Assembly (NCBI RefSeq): GCF_000518985.1
Contig: NZ_JAEQ01000021.1
Location: 24,008 to 88,007 of the forward strand
DNA length: 64,000 nt
Source: Chelativorans sp. J32
GTDB taxonomy: Bacteria; Pseudomonadota; Alphaproteobacteria; Rhizobiales; Rhizobiaceae
Direction: 5' to 3'
Part shown: piece after piece, positions 16,919 through 25,542 of the stretch
Layout: each line of letters begins with the position of its first letter
How positions within the stretch are numbered: position 1 is the stretch's first letter
Program-made: the position numbers and the translations under genes
The notes under the pieces: generated by a model
The model's input: only the letters and a program-made list of their open reading frames with translations
Databases searched by the model: none
Told to the model about the DNA's origin: nothing

Positions 16919-17854
16919 TTATTTGACCACGCGTTCCGTGCCGAAAACACCTTGCTCGAGGACGAAGCTGCGACAATGTTCGAGGAACGCTCCTACCGTG
17001 CGCGTGCGGTGCTCGGTATTAGGCATTGCGACGCCCATGGTAAGCGGCCTCAAATCGCTGTCCAACGGCACGAAGACCAGCGGCTTGCCGTCAGGCGACA
17101 TGGCATTGAGCGGCCGCATATTTGCAATACCGTAGCCAAACCCATTTCCGACCATGGAGCGCATCACCGCTATATCGCCCGTTCGCTCGGCGATGTTTGG
17201 CTTCAAGCCCCTCTTCTGGAAGGCCGAGAGGAAATATTCCCGGCTATAGGGCAAATCGAGTAAAACCATCGGTTGGTCGACGAGCTCTTCCGGCGTGATG
17301 CTCGCCTGTAATGCCAGGCGATGTCCCCCCGGCAGCATCACATAGGCCGGCAACCGCATCAGCGGCTCGAATGCGATGTCTTGCGAAAGCTCGAGGTCAT
17401 AAGTGAGCGCAACGTCGATCTCACCGCGTTGGAGCATCTCGAGCAATTGGCCTTGATGGCGTTCGAATTGCCTCACACGCACATCAGGGTAAGCGTCCTC
17501 GAACTTTCTGCGAAGCGCAGGAAGAACAATCTGAGCGAAGGTGAGCAGGCAGCCAATTCCCAACGGCCCGCGTACCTTTTCGGCCATATCGGCGGCAATG
17601 TCATGCAGAGCGTCCGCATCGCTGAGCAGGCGCGAAGCTTCCTTGAGCAGGATACGTCCACCGGCGGTCAGCGACAAGCCATGCGAATGCTTGCGTACGA
17701 AGAGTTGAATGCCGAACTCTTCTTCGAGCTGGGCAATGGATGCCGAGATCGAAGGGGGCGACACGTTAACCTGTTCGGCAGCCTTTGCTATAGAGCCTGC
17801 CTCGCCCACGGCGACGAAATATTCCAATTGTCTCAAGGTGAACCGGAGCGGCAT
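16919..17854 (-). CDS. LysR-family transcriptional regulator
   Basis: A 311-residue regulator. The N-terminal winged HTH (LRQLEYFVAVGEAGSIAKAAEQ, then VSPPSISASIAQLEEEFG) is followed by the periplasmic-binding-protein-like effector domain (about 90-300). ATG 17854 (MPLRFTLRQLEYF) is preferred over an in-frame TTG 36 bases upstream because LysR proteins normally start 3-8 residues before the helix. It sits between the M20 deacylase and the ABC substrate-binding gene, on the same strand as both. It probably senses the imported compound and regulates the locus. A candidate site is the inverted repeat at 19121-19137. Confidence 0.85.
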   Translation of the reverse strand: MPLRFTLRQLEYFVAVGEAGSIAKAAEQVNVSPPSISASIAQLEEEFGIQLFVRKHSHGLSLTAGGRILLKEASRLLSDADALHDIAADMAEKVRGPLGIGCLLTFAQIVLPALRRKFEDAYPDVRVRQFERHQGQLLEMLQRGEIDVALTYDLELSQDIAFEPLMRLPAYVMLPGGHRLALQASITPEELVDQPMVLLDLPYSREYFLSAFQKRGLKPNIAERTGDIAVMRSMVGNGFGYGIANMRPLNAMSPDGKPLVFVPLDSDLRPLTMGVAMPNTEHRTRTVGAFLEHCRSFVLEQGVFGTERVVK

Positions 17855-17965
17855 GAACGGGTATATCGCCGGTTTCGGCGCCGCGTTCAAGCATCCAGTG
17901 GCTCCGTCTCAAACCGAACATGAACCGGCGGCCTCCATGGGAGAACCGCCGCCCATGATCTCCTA

Positions 17966-19096
17966 CTACATGTCCACCCATTTGCCGTCGCGGACAACGT
18001 GCAAGTCGATATCCACCGCCATCTCGGTCTGGCCATTCTCGTCGAAAGACACGTTGCCGAGTATGCCGTCGTGATTGATCGCTCGGATTGCCTGGCTGAG
18101 CGCCTCCTTGTCGTCGATCCCCTTCTCCTTGATGGCCGCGAGCAGGATTTGCGCTGCTTCATAGGCATATTTGGCATAAGACCCGGCGGGTTCGGCAAAG
18201 CCTCTGGCCTCGTAAGCTTTCTCGAAGGCCTCCAGCTTCGGATTGGACTGGACGGAGGGCGTGCCTACGATCGTACCCTCGGCAGCGGCGCCCGCAATCT
18301 CGATGAATTTGGGGTCGAAAATTCCGGAGATGCCGTACATCGGCATATCGCCCATACCGAGATCCGCCATCTGGCTGCGGACCAGCGCCGCCTCGGTCAC
18401 GACCCCGCCGAAATAGATGGCATCCGGTGCGGCTGCCTTGGCGGTGGTCAGCATGGCGCGGAAATCCGTGGTACCTACGGCCGCGGCGTCAGCCGAAACG
18501 ATCTCGCCGCCTGCCGCAGTGAAGAACTCGGTGAACCATTTTGTGTTGGCGACGCCGTAGTCCGTGGTGTCGGATATGATTGCGATTTTCTTGATCTTGC
18601 CTTCCTTGATGATGGCTTCGGCAAGCGGCTTGTTCTCATTCACGAGCGTGGGGGTGACCCGTGTGACGTTGGGTAGGTTCTGCTCGGTGATCTTTGGGCT
18701 GATCGCGCCCCAAATGATGAACGGCATCTGGGCGCGCTGGAAAACCGGCATCGTCGCCAGCGCGACGGGGCTGTTCCAGTGACCGGTCGCGGCGATCACC
18801 GCCGGATCGTTCACCAGCTTCTGCGCTGCCGAAACGCCCACGCTCGGATCGGAAGCATCGTCAAGTACAACGGCCTCAACCTGGTGCGGGTAACCTTCGG
18901 CGTTGGCCTGCTCTATGGCAAGCAGGAACCCGTTGCGCGCGCCAAGTCCCTGCTGCGCGTTGCCACCCGACAGTGGACCGATGAAGCCGAGCTTGATCTG
19001 GTCGGCCTGCGCCTGGGCAACACCCAGCGCAAGAGCGAGCACAGAGCCAGCTATGATAGAGGATACGCTCTTGAGCGCGTTTCGCCTGTTTTGCAT
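17966..19096 (-). CDS. ABC transporter substrate-binding protein, branched-chain amino acid (LivJ) type
   Basis: A 376-residue periplasmic binding protein. The signal peptide ends VAQAQA (about residue 31), and the mature protein starts DQIKLGFIGPLSGG, the usual first strand of the family, followed by GNAQQGLGARNGFLLAIEQAN. Two Rossmann-like lobes follow, typical of Peripla_BP_6. It captures the substrate in the periplasm and delivers it to the permease pair encoded divergently 176 bases away. The family transports leucine-type amino acids but also amides, urea and aromatic compounds, so the specificity is open. The gene is divergent from the permease operon, and the shared region probably contains the promoters of both. 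Confidence 0.9.
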   Translation of the reverse strand: MQNRRNALKSVSSIIAGSVLALALGVAQAQADQIKLGFIGPLSGGNAQQGLGARNGFLLAIEQANAEGYPHQVEAVVLDDASDPSVGVSAAQKLVNDPAVIAATGHWNSPVALATMPVFQRAQMPFIIWGAISPKITEQNLPNVTRVTPTLVNENKPLAEAIIKEGKIKKIAIISDTTDYGVANTKWFTEFFTAAGGEIVSADAAAVGTTDFRAMLTTAKAAAPDAIYFGGVVTEAALVRSQMADLGMGDMPMYGISGIFDPKFIEIAGAAAEGTIVGTPSVQSNPKLEAFEKAYEARGFAEPAGSYAKYAYEAAQILLAAIKEKGIDDKEALSQAIRAINHDGILGNVSFDENGQTEMAVDIDLHVVRDGKWVDM

Positions 19097-19120
19097 GGTT
19101 CCACCTCTGAAAAATTATCT

Positions 19121-19137
19121 GCCGCGCTGCACGCGGC
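19121..19137. promoter_or_regulatory. Inverted repeat in the divergent ABC-transporter promoter region
   Basis: GCCGCG-CTGCA-CGCGGC is a perfect 6-bp inverted repeat 24 bases from the binding-protein start codon. It fits a LysR-type site in size. Being GC-only, it could also be chance. Confidence 0.3.
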
Positions 19138-19272
19138 CCATAGCGATAGTAACTTTATTTCGTGGGACTTCGCGCTGAAATTCGGAAATTGTTATGCGTG
19201 ACTTCGGAGATTCATTGTGTGCGCTGGGGGATGTTGCTGATAATGGTCCGCCCACACAAAATGAGAGGGCGA

Positions 19273-20190
19273 ATGGCGGAACTCCTTATCCAGCAATCGG
19301 TAAACTGGATCACCCTTGGCTCGATCTATGCCTTGTTCGCCATAGGGTTCAGCTTGATCTTCGGCGTTCTCAATGTGATTCATTTCTCCCACGGCGATGT
19401 TGCCATGACGGCACCCTTCATCGCGTTGGCGGCGGCGCAGGCGCTTTCCATCGCCTTCGGGGCCACCGCGCCGGCTTGGCTCGTCCTCGCGGTCATCGTG
19501 GCTGTGCTTGCCGTTGGTGTGATCGGCGCGGTTCTCGACAAGGTGGTCATACGCCGTTTCCGCGACGCGCCGGCCATGATGGCGTTGGTGGCTACGGTAG
19601 CGCTCGGCATCGTCATCCGTGAGCTGATCCGCCATCTCTATCCGCAGGGATCCAACCCGCATGCCTTCCCCCGTCTGGTCTCCGGCGTGGCATTCGAAAT
19701 TGCCGGTGTGCCGGTAAGCTGGCTCGCGCTGCTCGTCGTCGCGGTGACCACGCTTCTGGTGGCGCTGCTATTCGTCTTTCTGCGCCTCACCCCCCTCGGC
19801 CTACGCATCCGCGCCGCGTCCGAGGATCGTATCGTGGCGCGCATGATGGGGATACGCGACGGCCGTGTTTTCCGGGCGACCTTCTTCATCGCCTCCGCGA
19901 TCGGGGCCATTGCCGGGCTGCTCTTCGCAAGCTACGCCGGCGTTACCCGCTTCGACTTCGGCGTAATGGCCGGCCTGCTCGGGTTTTCGGCGGCAGTTAT
20001 CGGTGGGCTGGGTTCGATGCCGGGCGCCATCGTTGGGGGCCTGATCATCGCCGGCATCGAGGTGCTGGCGCAGACCTTTGTTCCGGACGGGGCTTCATAC
20101 AGGCTTGTCTTCGTCTTCATCCTTGTCATCGTTGTGCTCATCTTCCGCCCCGCCGGCCTGCTCGGGCGGACCGCCATGGAGAAGGTCTAG
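19273..20190 (+). CDS. Branched-chain amino acid-type ABC transporter permease (LivH-like)
   Basis: A 305-residue integral membrane permease with about eight hydrophobic segments. It starts MAELLIQQSVNWITLGSIYALFAIGF, the standard LivH N-terminus, and includes LNVIHFSHGDVAM and the EAA-like loop region IRAASEDRIVARMMGI. ATG 19273 is preferred over the 37-codon upstream extension because homology begins here and GAGGGCGA precedes it. It pairs with the LivM-like protein encoded two bases downstream to form the channel. It is the first gene of a four-gene operon with LivM, LivG and LivF. Confidence 0.88.
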   Translation: MAELLIQQSVNWITLGSIYALFAIGFSLIFGVLNVIHFSHGDVAMTAPFIALAAAQALSIAFGATAPAWLVLAVIVAVLAVGVIGAVLDKVVIRRFRDAPAMMALVATVALGIVIRELIRHLYPQGSNPHAFPRLVSGVAFEIAGVPVSWLALLVVAVTTLLVALLFVFLRLTPLGLRIRAASEDRIVARMMGIRDGRVFRATFFIASAIGAIAGLLFASYAGVTRFDFGVMAGLLGFSAAVIGGLGSMPGAIVGGLIIAGIEVLAQTFVPDGASYRLVFVFILVIVVLIFRPAGLLGRTAMEKV

Positions 20191-20192
20191 CA

Positions 20193-21371
20193 ATGGGAGG
20201 CCCAGCTTCACCCGCCGCCCCTGGCAGTGCCGTTGCGGCTGCAGTGGTCGCCATCTTGTCGCAACTTTGCGGCGCCGCTTTCCTTTATGCCATCCTTAAG
20301 GCTGATGGCGGCTGGGAGGTGACCGGGCTTTTAACCCTGCTTGGCCTCGGCTTTTTCCTTCTGGAGCGCTACCCGGCAATGGGCGACTTCGTCACGGCGA
20401 GCCTGGCGCGCGTTCCGCTGGTCACAATGGCGACAGCGGCGATCGTGGTGCTTGGGTTCCCCTTTCTGGTGGGATCCAACACGTACATACTGCATCTTCT
20501 GATCGTGGCACAGCTCTATGCGGTTCTGGCGCTGGCTCTCAACTTCCAGCTCGGGAGTGCAAACATCCCGAATTTCGCCACCGGTGCTTCCTACGGCATC
20601 GGCGCCTATGTATCGGCGCTGCTGGCGCTCAATTTCGGCATGAGCTTCTGGTTGACGCTCCCCATCGCCGCGTTGGCCGCCACCTTGTTCGGCTTCATAA
20701 TAGGTGTTCCCTCCATGCGCACGCGGGATACCTATCTGGCGCTTGTCACGATCGCTTTCGGCGTGGTCGTGCAGCAACTCCTCAACAACTTCGAATGGAC
20801 AGGCGGCCCTAATGGCTTGGTCGGCATTCCCGCGCCGAGCCTCTTCGGACATTCCTTCGCCAGCCCGCTGGAAGTGTTCGGCTGGAAGCTTCCGAGCCAA
20901 GCGAATTTCTACTATCTCTCCGCTGCCCTGGTGGTGGTGGCGATCGTGACGGCCCAGCGCCTCCACCGGTCGCGCATCGGTCTTGCCTGGAACGCGTTGC
21001 GTGCGGACGAGATCGCTGCCAAAGCACAAGGCATCAACGTTGCCTGGTACAAGGTACTAGCCTTTGCGGTTGATGCGTTCCTTGCAGCTTTTGCCGGTAC
21101 GATCTACGCCTTTTACATCTCCTACATCTCACCCGATAATTTCACCTTCTTGGTTTCCGTCACCATTATGACCATGGTCATCGTCGGCGGCATGGACAAT
21201 ATATTCGGCGTGATCGTCGGCGCGTTTCTCCTGACCATCCTGCCTGAAAAGCTGCGCGCCTTTTCCGATTACCGACTGCTCTTCTTCGGCGTGGTCGTGA
21301 TCGGATTCCTCATGATACGTCCGCAGGGTCTGTTTCCGCAGCGTCTACGTCAATATGGAGCCCATCGGTGA
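20193..21371 (+). CDS. Branched-chain amino acid-type ABC transporter permease (LivM-like)
   Basis: A 392-residue permease, somewhat longer than a minimal LivM because of three extra N-terminal hydrophobic segments before the conserved core (VAQLYAVLALALNFQLG onward). The core has IPNFATGASYGIGAYV and the coupling loop LAWNALRADEIAAKAQGI. It begins two bases after the LivH stop, and its own stop overlaps the GTG start of the ATPase gene. It forms the membrane channel with LivH. The protein ends RLRQYGAHR. Confidence 0.88.
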   Translation: MGGPASPAAPGSAVAAAVVAILSQLCGAAFLYAILKADGGWEVTGLLTLLGLGFFLLERYPAMGDFVTASLARVPLVTMATAAIVVLGFPFLVGSNTYILHLLIVAQLYAVLALALNFQLGSANIPNFATGASYGIGAYVSALLALNFGMSFWLTLPIAALAATLFGFIIGVPSMRTRDTYLALVTIAFGVVVQQLLNNFEWTGGPNGLVGIPAPSLFGHSFASPLEVFGWKLPSQANFYYLSAALVVVAIVTAQRLHRSRIGLAWNALRADEIAAKAQGINVAWYKVLAFAVDAFLAAFAGTIYAFYISYISPDNFTFLVSVTIMTMVIVGGMDNIFGVIVGAFLLTILPEKLRAFSDYRLLFFGVVVIGFLMIRPQGLFPQRLRQYGAHR

Positions 21372-22153
21372 GTGTGCTTCTCAAAGTCGACAACGTAACC
21401 ATGCGGTTCGGCGGGTTGGTCGCGTTGAACGATGTCACCTTCGCAATCGAAAAGGGCTCTGTGCTGGCAGTGATAGGACCGAATGGCGCCGGCAAGTCCA
21501 CCTTGTTCAATGTTGTTACCGGTGTCTATAAGCCAAGCTCGGGGCGCGTCATATTTGACGGCGTCGACATCACCGGAAAGCCGCCCTATGAAGTAGCGCA
21601 GCGGGGAATAGGTCGCACTTTCCAGTCTTCGCGCCTGTTTTCCGACCTCAGCGTGCTCGATAACGTTATCATCGGCATGCACACGCGCACGAAAACCGGC
21701 GTTCTCGACGCACTGTTCCGTCCTGGCAAATCGGGCCGGGAAATGGCGGCCTGCGTCGAGAAGGCGGAGGCGCTTCTGCAATTCGGCTCCGGTGACCTTT
21801 TCGAGCAGCGCTACCGTCCGGCCGGAACCCTTGCGCAAGCGGATCGGCGCAGGCTGGAGATCGCCCGTGCGCTTGCTTCCCAGCCCAAGCTTATCCTGCT
21901 CGACGAGCCGTCGGTCGGCATGGACGACGCGGAAACGGACGCACTGGTGGCCGACATCAAACGACTCCGTTCAGAGCATCCTGAACTGTCCGTGATCCTG
22001 ATAGAGCACGACATGCGCGTGGTTGAAGCGTTCCCGGAGCACGTGATGTGCATCGATTACGGCAGCCGGATTGCCGAAGGCAGTTTCGAGACGGTGCGTG
22101 CCGATTCCCGCGTTCAGGAGGCCTATCTTGGAAAGGCGGCGGCCCATGCTTGA
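21368..22153 (+). CDS. ABC transporter ATP-binding protein (LivG-like)
   Basis: A 261-residue ATPase beginning at GTG 21368, overlapping the permease stop (GTGA). Walker A is GPNGAGKST and Walker B is LILLDEPSVGM. One point is odd: the ABC signature region reads GTLAQADRRRLEIARAL, where typical LivG has LSYGxQR(R/x)LEIARAL, so the serine and first glycine of the LSGGQ-like motif are replaced. The rest is standard, including the LivG-specific N-terminal segment TMRFGGLVALNDV and RGIGRTFQSSRLFSDLSVLDNV. It powers uptake together with LivF. Confidence 0.86.
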   Translation: MSVLLKVDNVTMRFGGLVALNDVTFAIEKGSVLAVIGPNGAGKSTLFNVVTGVYKPSSGRVIFDGVDITGKPPYEVAQRGIGRTFQSSRLFSDLSVLDNVIIGMHTRTKTGVLDALFRPGKSGREMAACVEKAEALLQFGSGDLFEQRYRPAGTLAQADRRRLEIARALASQPKLILLDEPSVGMDDAETDALVADIKRLRSEHPELSVILIEHDMRVVEAFPEHVMCIDYGSRIAEGSFETVRADSRVQEAYLGKAAAHA

Positions 22154-22847
22154 GCTGAAGGACGTGGATACCGCCTACGGCGCGGTGCCGATGCTGCGTA
22201 ATGTGACGATGAGCGTTCAGGCGGGCGAACTGGTTTGCCTGCTCGGGCCCAACGGCGCCGGCAAGACGACCACTTTCATGACCGTCTGCGGGGTCGTGCG
22301 GCCACAGCGCGGCAAGGTTGAGGTGATGGGAAAAAATGTCGCCGAGCTCGGCACCGAGAACCTGGCGGCACTCGGCGTCGGGCTTGTTCCAGAGGGGCGG
22401 CGTCTATTCCCTGGCCTGACCGTTCTCGAGAACCTGCGCCTCGGCTTCGATGCCGTTTCCGGCGGAAAGCTGGATTTCGAGGGGCAGCTGGACAAGATGT
22501 CCAGTCTGTTCCCGCGCATTCGTGAGCGGCTCCGCCAAGTGGCAGGCACATTATCGGGTGGGGAGCAGGCCATGGTCGCGCTGGCGCGGGCGCTGATCGG
22601 CGAACCAAAGCTTGTCGTCATGGACGAGCCGTCCTTGGGTCTTTCGCCCAAGCTGATTGGCGAGTACTTCGAAATTACGCGAGAGATTCACAGCCGCGGA
22701 ACGACCGTTCTGCTCATCGAGCAGAACGCCGAGATGGGGCTCAGCATCGCCGACCGCGGCTATGTCCTGGTCAAGGGGAGGGTGGCGCAGGAAGGCCCGG
22801 CGAAGGAGCTTCTTGCATCCAGGGCGGCCACAAGCCTTTATCTGTGA
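22146..22847 (+). CDS. ABC transporter ATP-binding protein (LivF-like)
   Basis: A 233-residue ATPase. ATG 22146 overlaps the LivG end by eight bases, and the protein starts MLELKDVDTAYGAVPMLRNV. Walker A is GPNGAGKTT, the signature is LSGGEQAMVALARAL, and Walker B is LVVMDEPSLGLSP. LivF markers GLVPEGRRLFPGLTVLENLRLG and a C-terminal IEQNAEMGLSIADRGYVLVKGR are present. It is the partner of LivG and the last gene of the operon. The reverse-strand DUF1028 gene ends 25 bases downstream. Confidence 0.9.
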   Translation: MLELKDVDTAYGAVPMLRNVTMSVQAGELVCLLGPNGAGKTTTFMTVCGVVRPQRGKVEVMGKNVAELGTENLAALGVGLVPEGRRLFPGLTVLENLRLGFDAVSGGKLDFEGQLDKMSSLFPRIRERLRQVAGTLSGGEQAMVALARALIGEPKLVVMDEPSLGLSPKLIGEYFEITREIHSRGTTVLLIEQNAEMGLSIADRGYVLVKGRVAQEGPAKELLASRAATSLYL

Positions 22848-22871
22848 GTCACTCCGCCTTGTGCAGATGCT

Positions 22872-23546
22872 TCACTCGTCGCCGGGCACTCCGTAGGAGG
22901 GGGCTTGGCGCGGATCGAGCGCGCGCTGGATATAGGCTTCCAATTGCGGCTTGTAGATGTTCCAGGCGGTCGCGACAGCCTCGATCGGACACTCCTCGGT
23001 CCAGTCGCAGCGCAGATCGGCAACGGGCCAGCTGACCTTATCAACGAGCTTGAGCCCTGCCGAATGCACCGGGCCCGCCTCGCCTCCGGCTGCCAAGCCG
23101 GCGCGCAACGCGGCGATCAGACGATCACCCAGGTGGCCGGAAGAGGCGAGAAATGCATCGACAATGGCCTGGGGAACGCCATCATTGGCCAACAGGTTGC
23201 CGCCCGACGCAACATTCTCGCCCTGCGCCTGCGCCCAGATGCCAAGGGAATTCGGCCCTGAATGAATGGCGACGCGGCCGAGGCGATCGACCGCGAGGAC
23301 CTGCCGGTATTCGATAAACCTGCCGCGCTTCTTCACCTCCGCGATCGCGGCTTCGGCGCTCATGCCCGCCTCCATCAGGTCGAGCGCAAGCGGCCCTAGC
23401 GTCGGGTCCGTGACGTTCTGCGAGGCCACCGCGCCGACACCGGCACGGGCGTAGGAGCACCGCGCCGCGACTGCAGGCGAGGAGGAAGAAATCGCGACAC
23501 CGAACATGCCGGTGTCGCGGCAGCGGGCAACGAGCGAGAAGGTCAT
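22872..23546 (-). CDS. DUF1028 family protein (predicted Ntn-hydrolase-like)
   Basis: A 224-residue protein. The start MTFSLVARCRDTGMFGVAISSSSPAVAARC and the block GVGAVASQNVTDPTLGP are the hallmarks of DUF1028, whose fold resembles Ntn hydrolases. Members are often encoded beside RidA-like proteins, peptidases and ABC importers, as here, and are assumed to cleave amide bonds; the activity is not established. The start lies four bases after the stop of the RidA gene, so the two are co-transcribed. In this locus it could act on the same amide-containing substrate as the M20 deacylase. Confidence 0.86.
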   Translation of the reverse strand: MTFSLVARCRDTGMFGVAISSSSPAVAARCSYARAGVGAVASQNVTDPTLGPLALDLMEAGMSAEAAIAEVKKRGRFIEYRQVLAVDRLGRVAIHSGPNSLGIWAQAQGENVASGGNLLANDGVPQAIVDAFLASSGHLGDRLIAALRAGLAAGGEAGPVHSAGLKLVDKVSWPVADLRCDWTEECPIEAVATAWNIYKPQLEAYIQRALDPRQAPSYGVPGDE

Positions 23547-23550
23547 CCGA

Positions 23551-23967
23551 TCACTCCGGGATCACGGCAGTGGCGTCGATCTCGACCAGCCATTCAGGCC
23601 GCGCCAGAGCTTGCACCACGAGGCCCGTCGACACCGGATGCACGCCTTTGATGTATTCGCCCATTGTGCGGTACACCGCCTCGCGGTGGCGTATATCGGT
23701 CAGGTATACCACGACCTTCACCAGATGCTCCATGCGACCGCCCGCCTCTTCGATCAGCTGCTGGATGTTCTGCATGACCTTGTGCGTCTGGTCGACCGGG
23801 TCGTGGCTGTCGATATTCACTGCGTCGTCCAGGTTCTGCGGACATTGCCCACGCAGCCAAACAGTCTTGCCTCCTTGGGTCACCACGGCCTGGCATAGAT
23901 CGTTATCGAGGTTCTGCTCCGGATAGGTATCTTTGGTGTTGAACTTGCGAATTCGAGTATGCGCCAT
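23551..23967 (-). CDS. RidA/YjgF-family protein
   Basis: A 138-residue protein of the Rid fold, starting MAHTRIRKFNTKDTYPEQNL at ATG 23967 behind the clear ribosome site GGAGACCAAG. The C-terminal half holds VKVVVYLTDIRHREAVYRTMGEYI and PEWLVEIDATAV. The usual substrate-contacting arginine of true RidA (R105 in the IEIE-like region) is replaced around ALARPEWLVEI, so it may belong to a Rid subgroup other than the enamine/imine deaminase. Such paralogs are typical of catabolic operons with flavin monooxygenases. It is coupled with DUF1028 and lies 117 bases downstream of the monooxygenase gene. Confidence 0.85.
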   Translation of the reverse strand: MAHTRIRKFNTKDTYPEQNLDNDLCQAVVTQGGKTVWLRGQCPQNLDDAVNIDSHDPVDQTHKVMQNIQQLIEEAGGRMEHLVKVVVYLTDIRHREAVYRTMGEYIKGVHPVSTGLVVQALARPEWLVEIDATAVIPE

Positions 23968-24084
23968 CTTGGTCTCCATGGAGTAGGGGCAGAGAAGTTG
24001 GATATTCGGTCGACAAGCGTCCGCAGATTGAACGGCCCGATTTATGACTTTAGCCGTATGCCGATCGTCAGCCTCCAATTGTCA

Positions 24085-25356
24085 TTATATCCGGCTCCTG
24101 CGTTTCGCAGCCTCATGATAGGCAAGATATTTGCGCTGGGTGGCAATGTGGTCGGCCAGATATTTGGCGTCGTGCCAGACGCCCCAGATGAAGCTGGACC
24201 CCCTGCGCGATTGCCAGGGAAGCCCGAGGAAATAGATTCCCGGTTCTGCTGAGACACCGCGCTGATGCCTGGGCTTGCCCCGTCCATCGAAGGCGTCGAC
24301 CTTCAGCCAGCTGTAATCCACGGTAAAGCCTGTTGCCCAGATAATTGAGGTTATGCCTGCGTGTTTGAGGTTCAACTCGAGAATTGGGTCAGTCACGCAT
24401 TTCGGGTCTGCTTCGATCCTGCGGGCCTCCGGCTCTTCGGGGAGGTCTATGCCGTTGCGAGCGACATAGGCATCGGCTTCGTCCAGAAGTGACATGTAGT
24501 TGGCATCGCCACGGGCTAGATTTGCCGCGAGATCAGGGGCGAAGGACACGACACCGTCCCTGTATCCCTTGGTAAGACCAACGAGTGTCATTCCCTGGGC
24601 GGCAAGGCGCCGGAAGTCGACGGTATAGCCGCCCAGCGCGCCGCTCACCGCGATGGTCACATGTTCAGTGCCAGGTCCCGGAGTTTCAAGATCCCACTTG
24701 CCGAGAACCCCGAGCCACCAACAGAAATCGCGCCCACGATAGGCGCGCGGAGGGCGATCGTGCGGCCCTACCGAAAGATAGACGCTTCTGCCCGCCTGCA
24801 GTAGCTCGTCGGCGATCTGAACACCGGAAGACCCCGCACCGACCACCAGAACGCCTCCTTCGGGCAACTGATGGGGGTTACGGTAGGCGCTGGAATGAAT
24901 CTGCATGAGGCCGGCACTTTGGGGCACGACCGGCGGAACGACAGGCTGCTGGAAAGGTCCGGTGGCGACAACCACGCTCTTGGCGTCGATCATGCCTTCG
25001 GAAGTTTCAATGCAGAAGCCCGGCCGCCCGGAATTCCTTCGGACTTCCTTGACCTCCACGCCGCATCGGACGGGCGCTGCGATCATTTCGGCATAGGCTA
25101 CGAAATAATCGGCAACTGCCTCCTTGTGGATGAAGGAGTCAGGATCTGCGTCGGGAAACTCCATTCCCGGAAAACGATCGTGCCAGGCGGGCCCGTTGGT
25201 GACCAGGGAGTCCCACCTTTCCGAACGCCAGCGCTCGGCAATTCGGTGTCGCTCGAGAACGAGATGAGGCACGCCGCACTTGCTCAGATGCTCGCTCATG
25301 GCCAAACCTGCCTGGCCGCCTCCAACAACAAGCGTGTCCACTTCTTCAATTGACAT
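24085..25356 (-). CDS. NAD(P)-/FAD-dependent monooxygenase, CzcO/FMO type
   Basis: A 423-residue flavoprotein. The FAD dinucleotide-binding site is VVGGGQAGLAMSEHL near residue 10. RHRIAERWRSERWDSLVTNGP follows as in CzcO/FMO-like enzymes. The NADPH Rossmann motif is VVGAGSSGVQIADELL near residue 165, and a late IIWATGFTVDYSWL matches the ATG motif. It probably hydroxylates or oxygenates an organic N- or S-containing compound. It is the first gene of the reverse-strand set FMO-RidA-DUF1028, suggesting that an oxidation step yields a reactive imine or enamine dealt with by the Rid protein. The substrate is not deducible. Confidence 0.85.
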   Translation of the reverse strand: MSIEEVDTLVVGGGQAGLAMSEHLSKCGVPHLVLERHRIAERWRSERWDSLVTNGPAWHDRFPGMEFPDADPDSFIHKEAVADYFVAYAEMIAAPVRCGVEVKEVRRNSGRPGFCIETSEGMIDAKSVVVATGPFQQPVVPPVVPQSAGLMQIHSSAYRNPHQLPEGGVLVVGAGSSGVQIADELLQAGRSVYLSVGPHDRPPRAYRGRDFCWWLGVLGKWDLETPGPGTEHVTIAVSGALGGYTVDFRRLAAQGMTLVGLTKGYRDGVVSFAPDLAANLARGDANYMSLLDEADAYVARNGIDLPEEPEARRIEADPKCVTDPILELNLKHAGITSIIWATGFTVDYSWLKVDAFDGRGKPRHQRGVSAEPGIYFLGLPWQSRRGSSFIWGVWHDAKYLADHIATQRKYLAYHEAAKRRSRI

Positions 25357-25542
25357 ATTTCGCGCCCTTTCTGGCTGTCCGAGAACTTCCGCGCAGCCGA
25401 GTACTGAACGCTGGTCTACTGGAGGGGCGGAATGGCGGAAATTACGATTTCATTTTGTGTTGGTTAGCTTGTTCCTAAATGAGCGAGGCGGGGAGGAGCG
25501 AGCGTCGCGTATAGAATACACAGGGTTTCGCGTTGACCCGGT

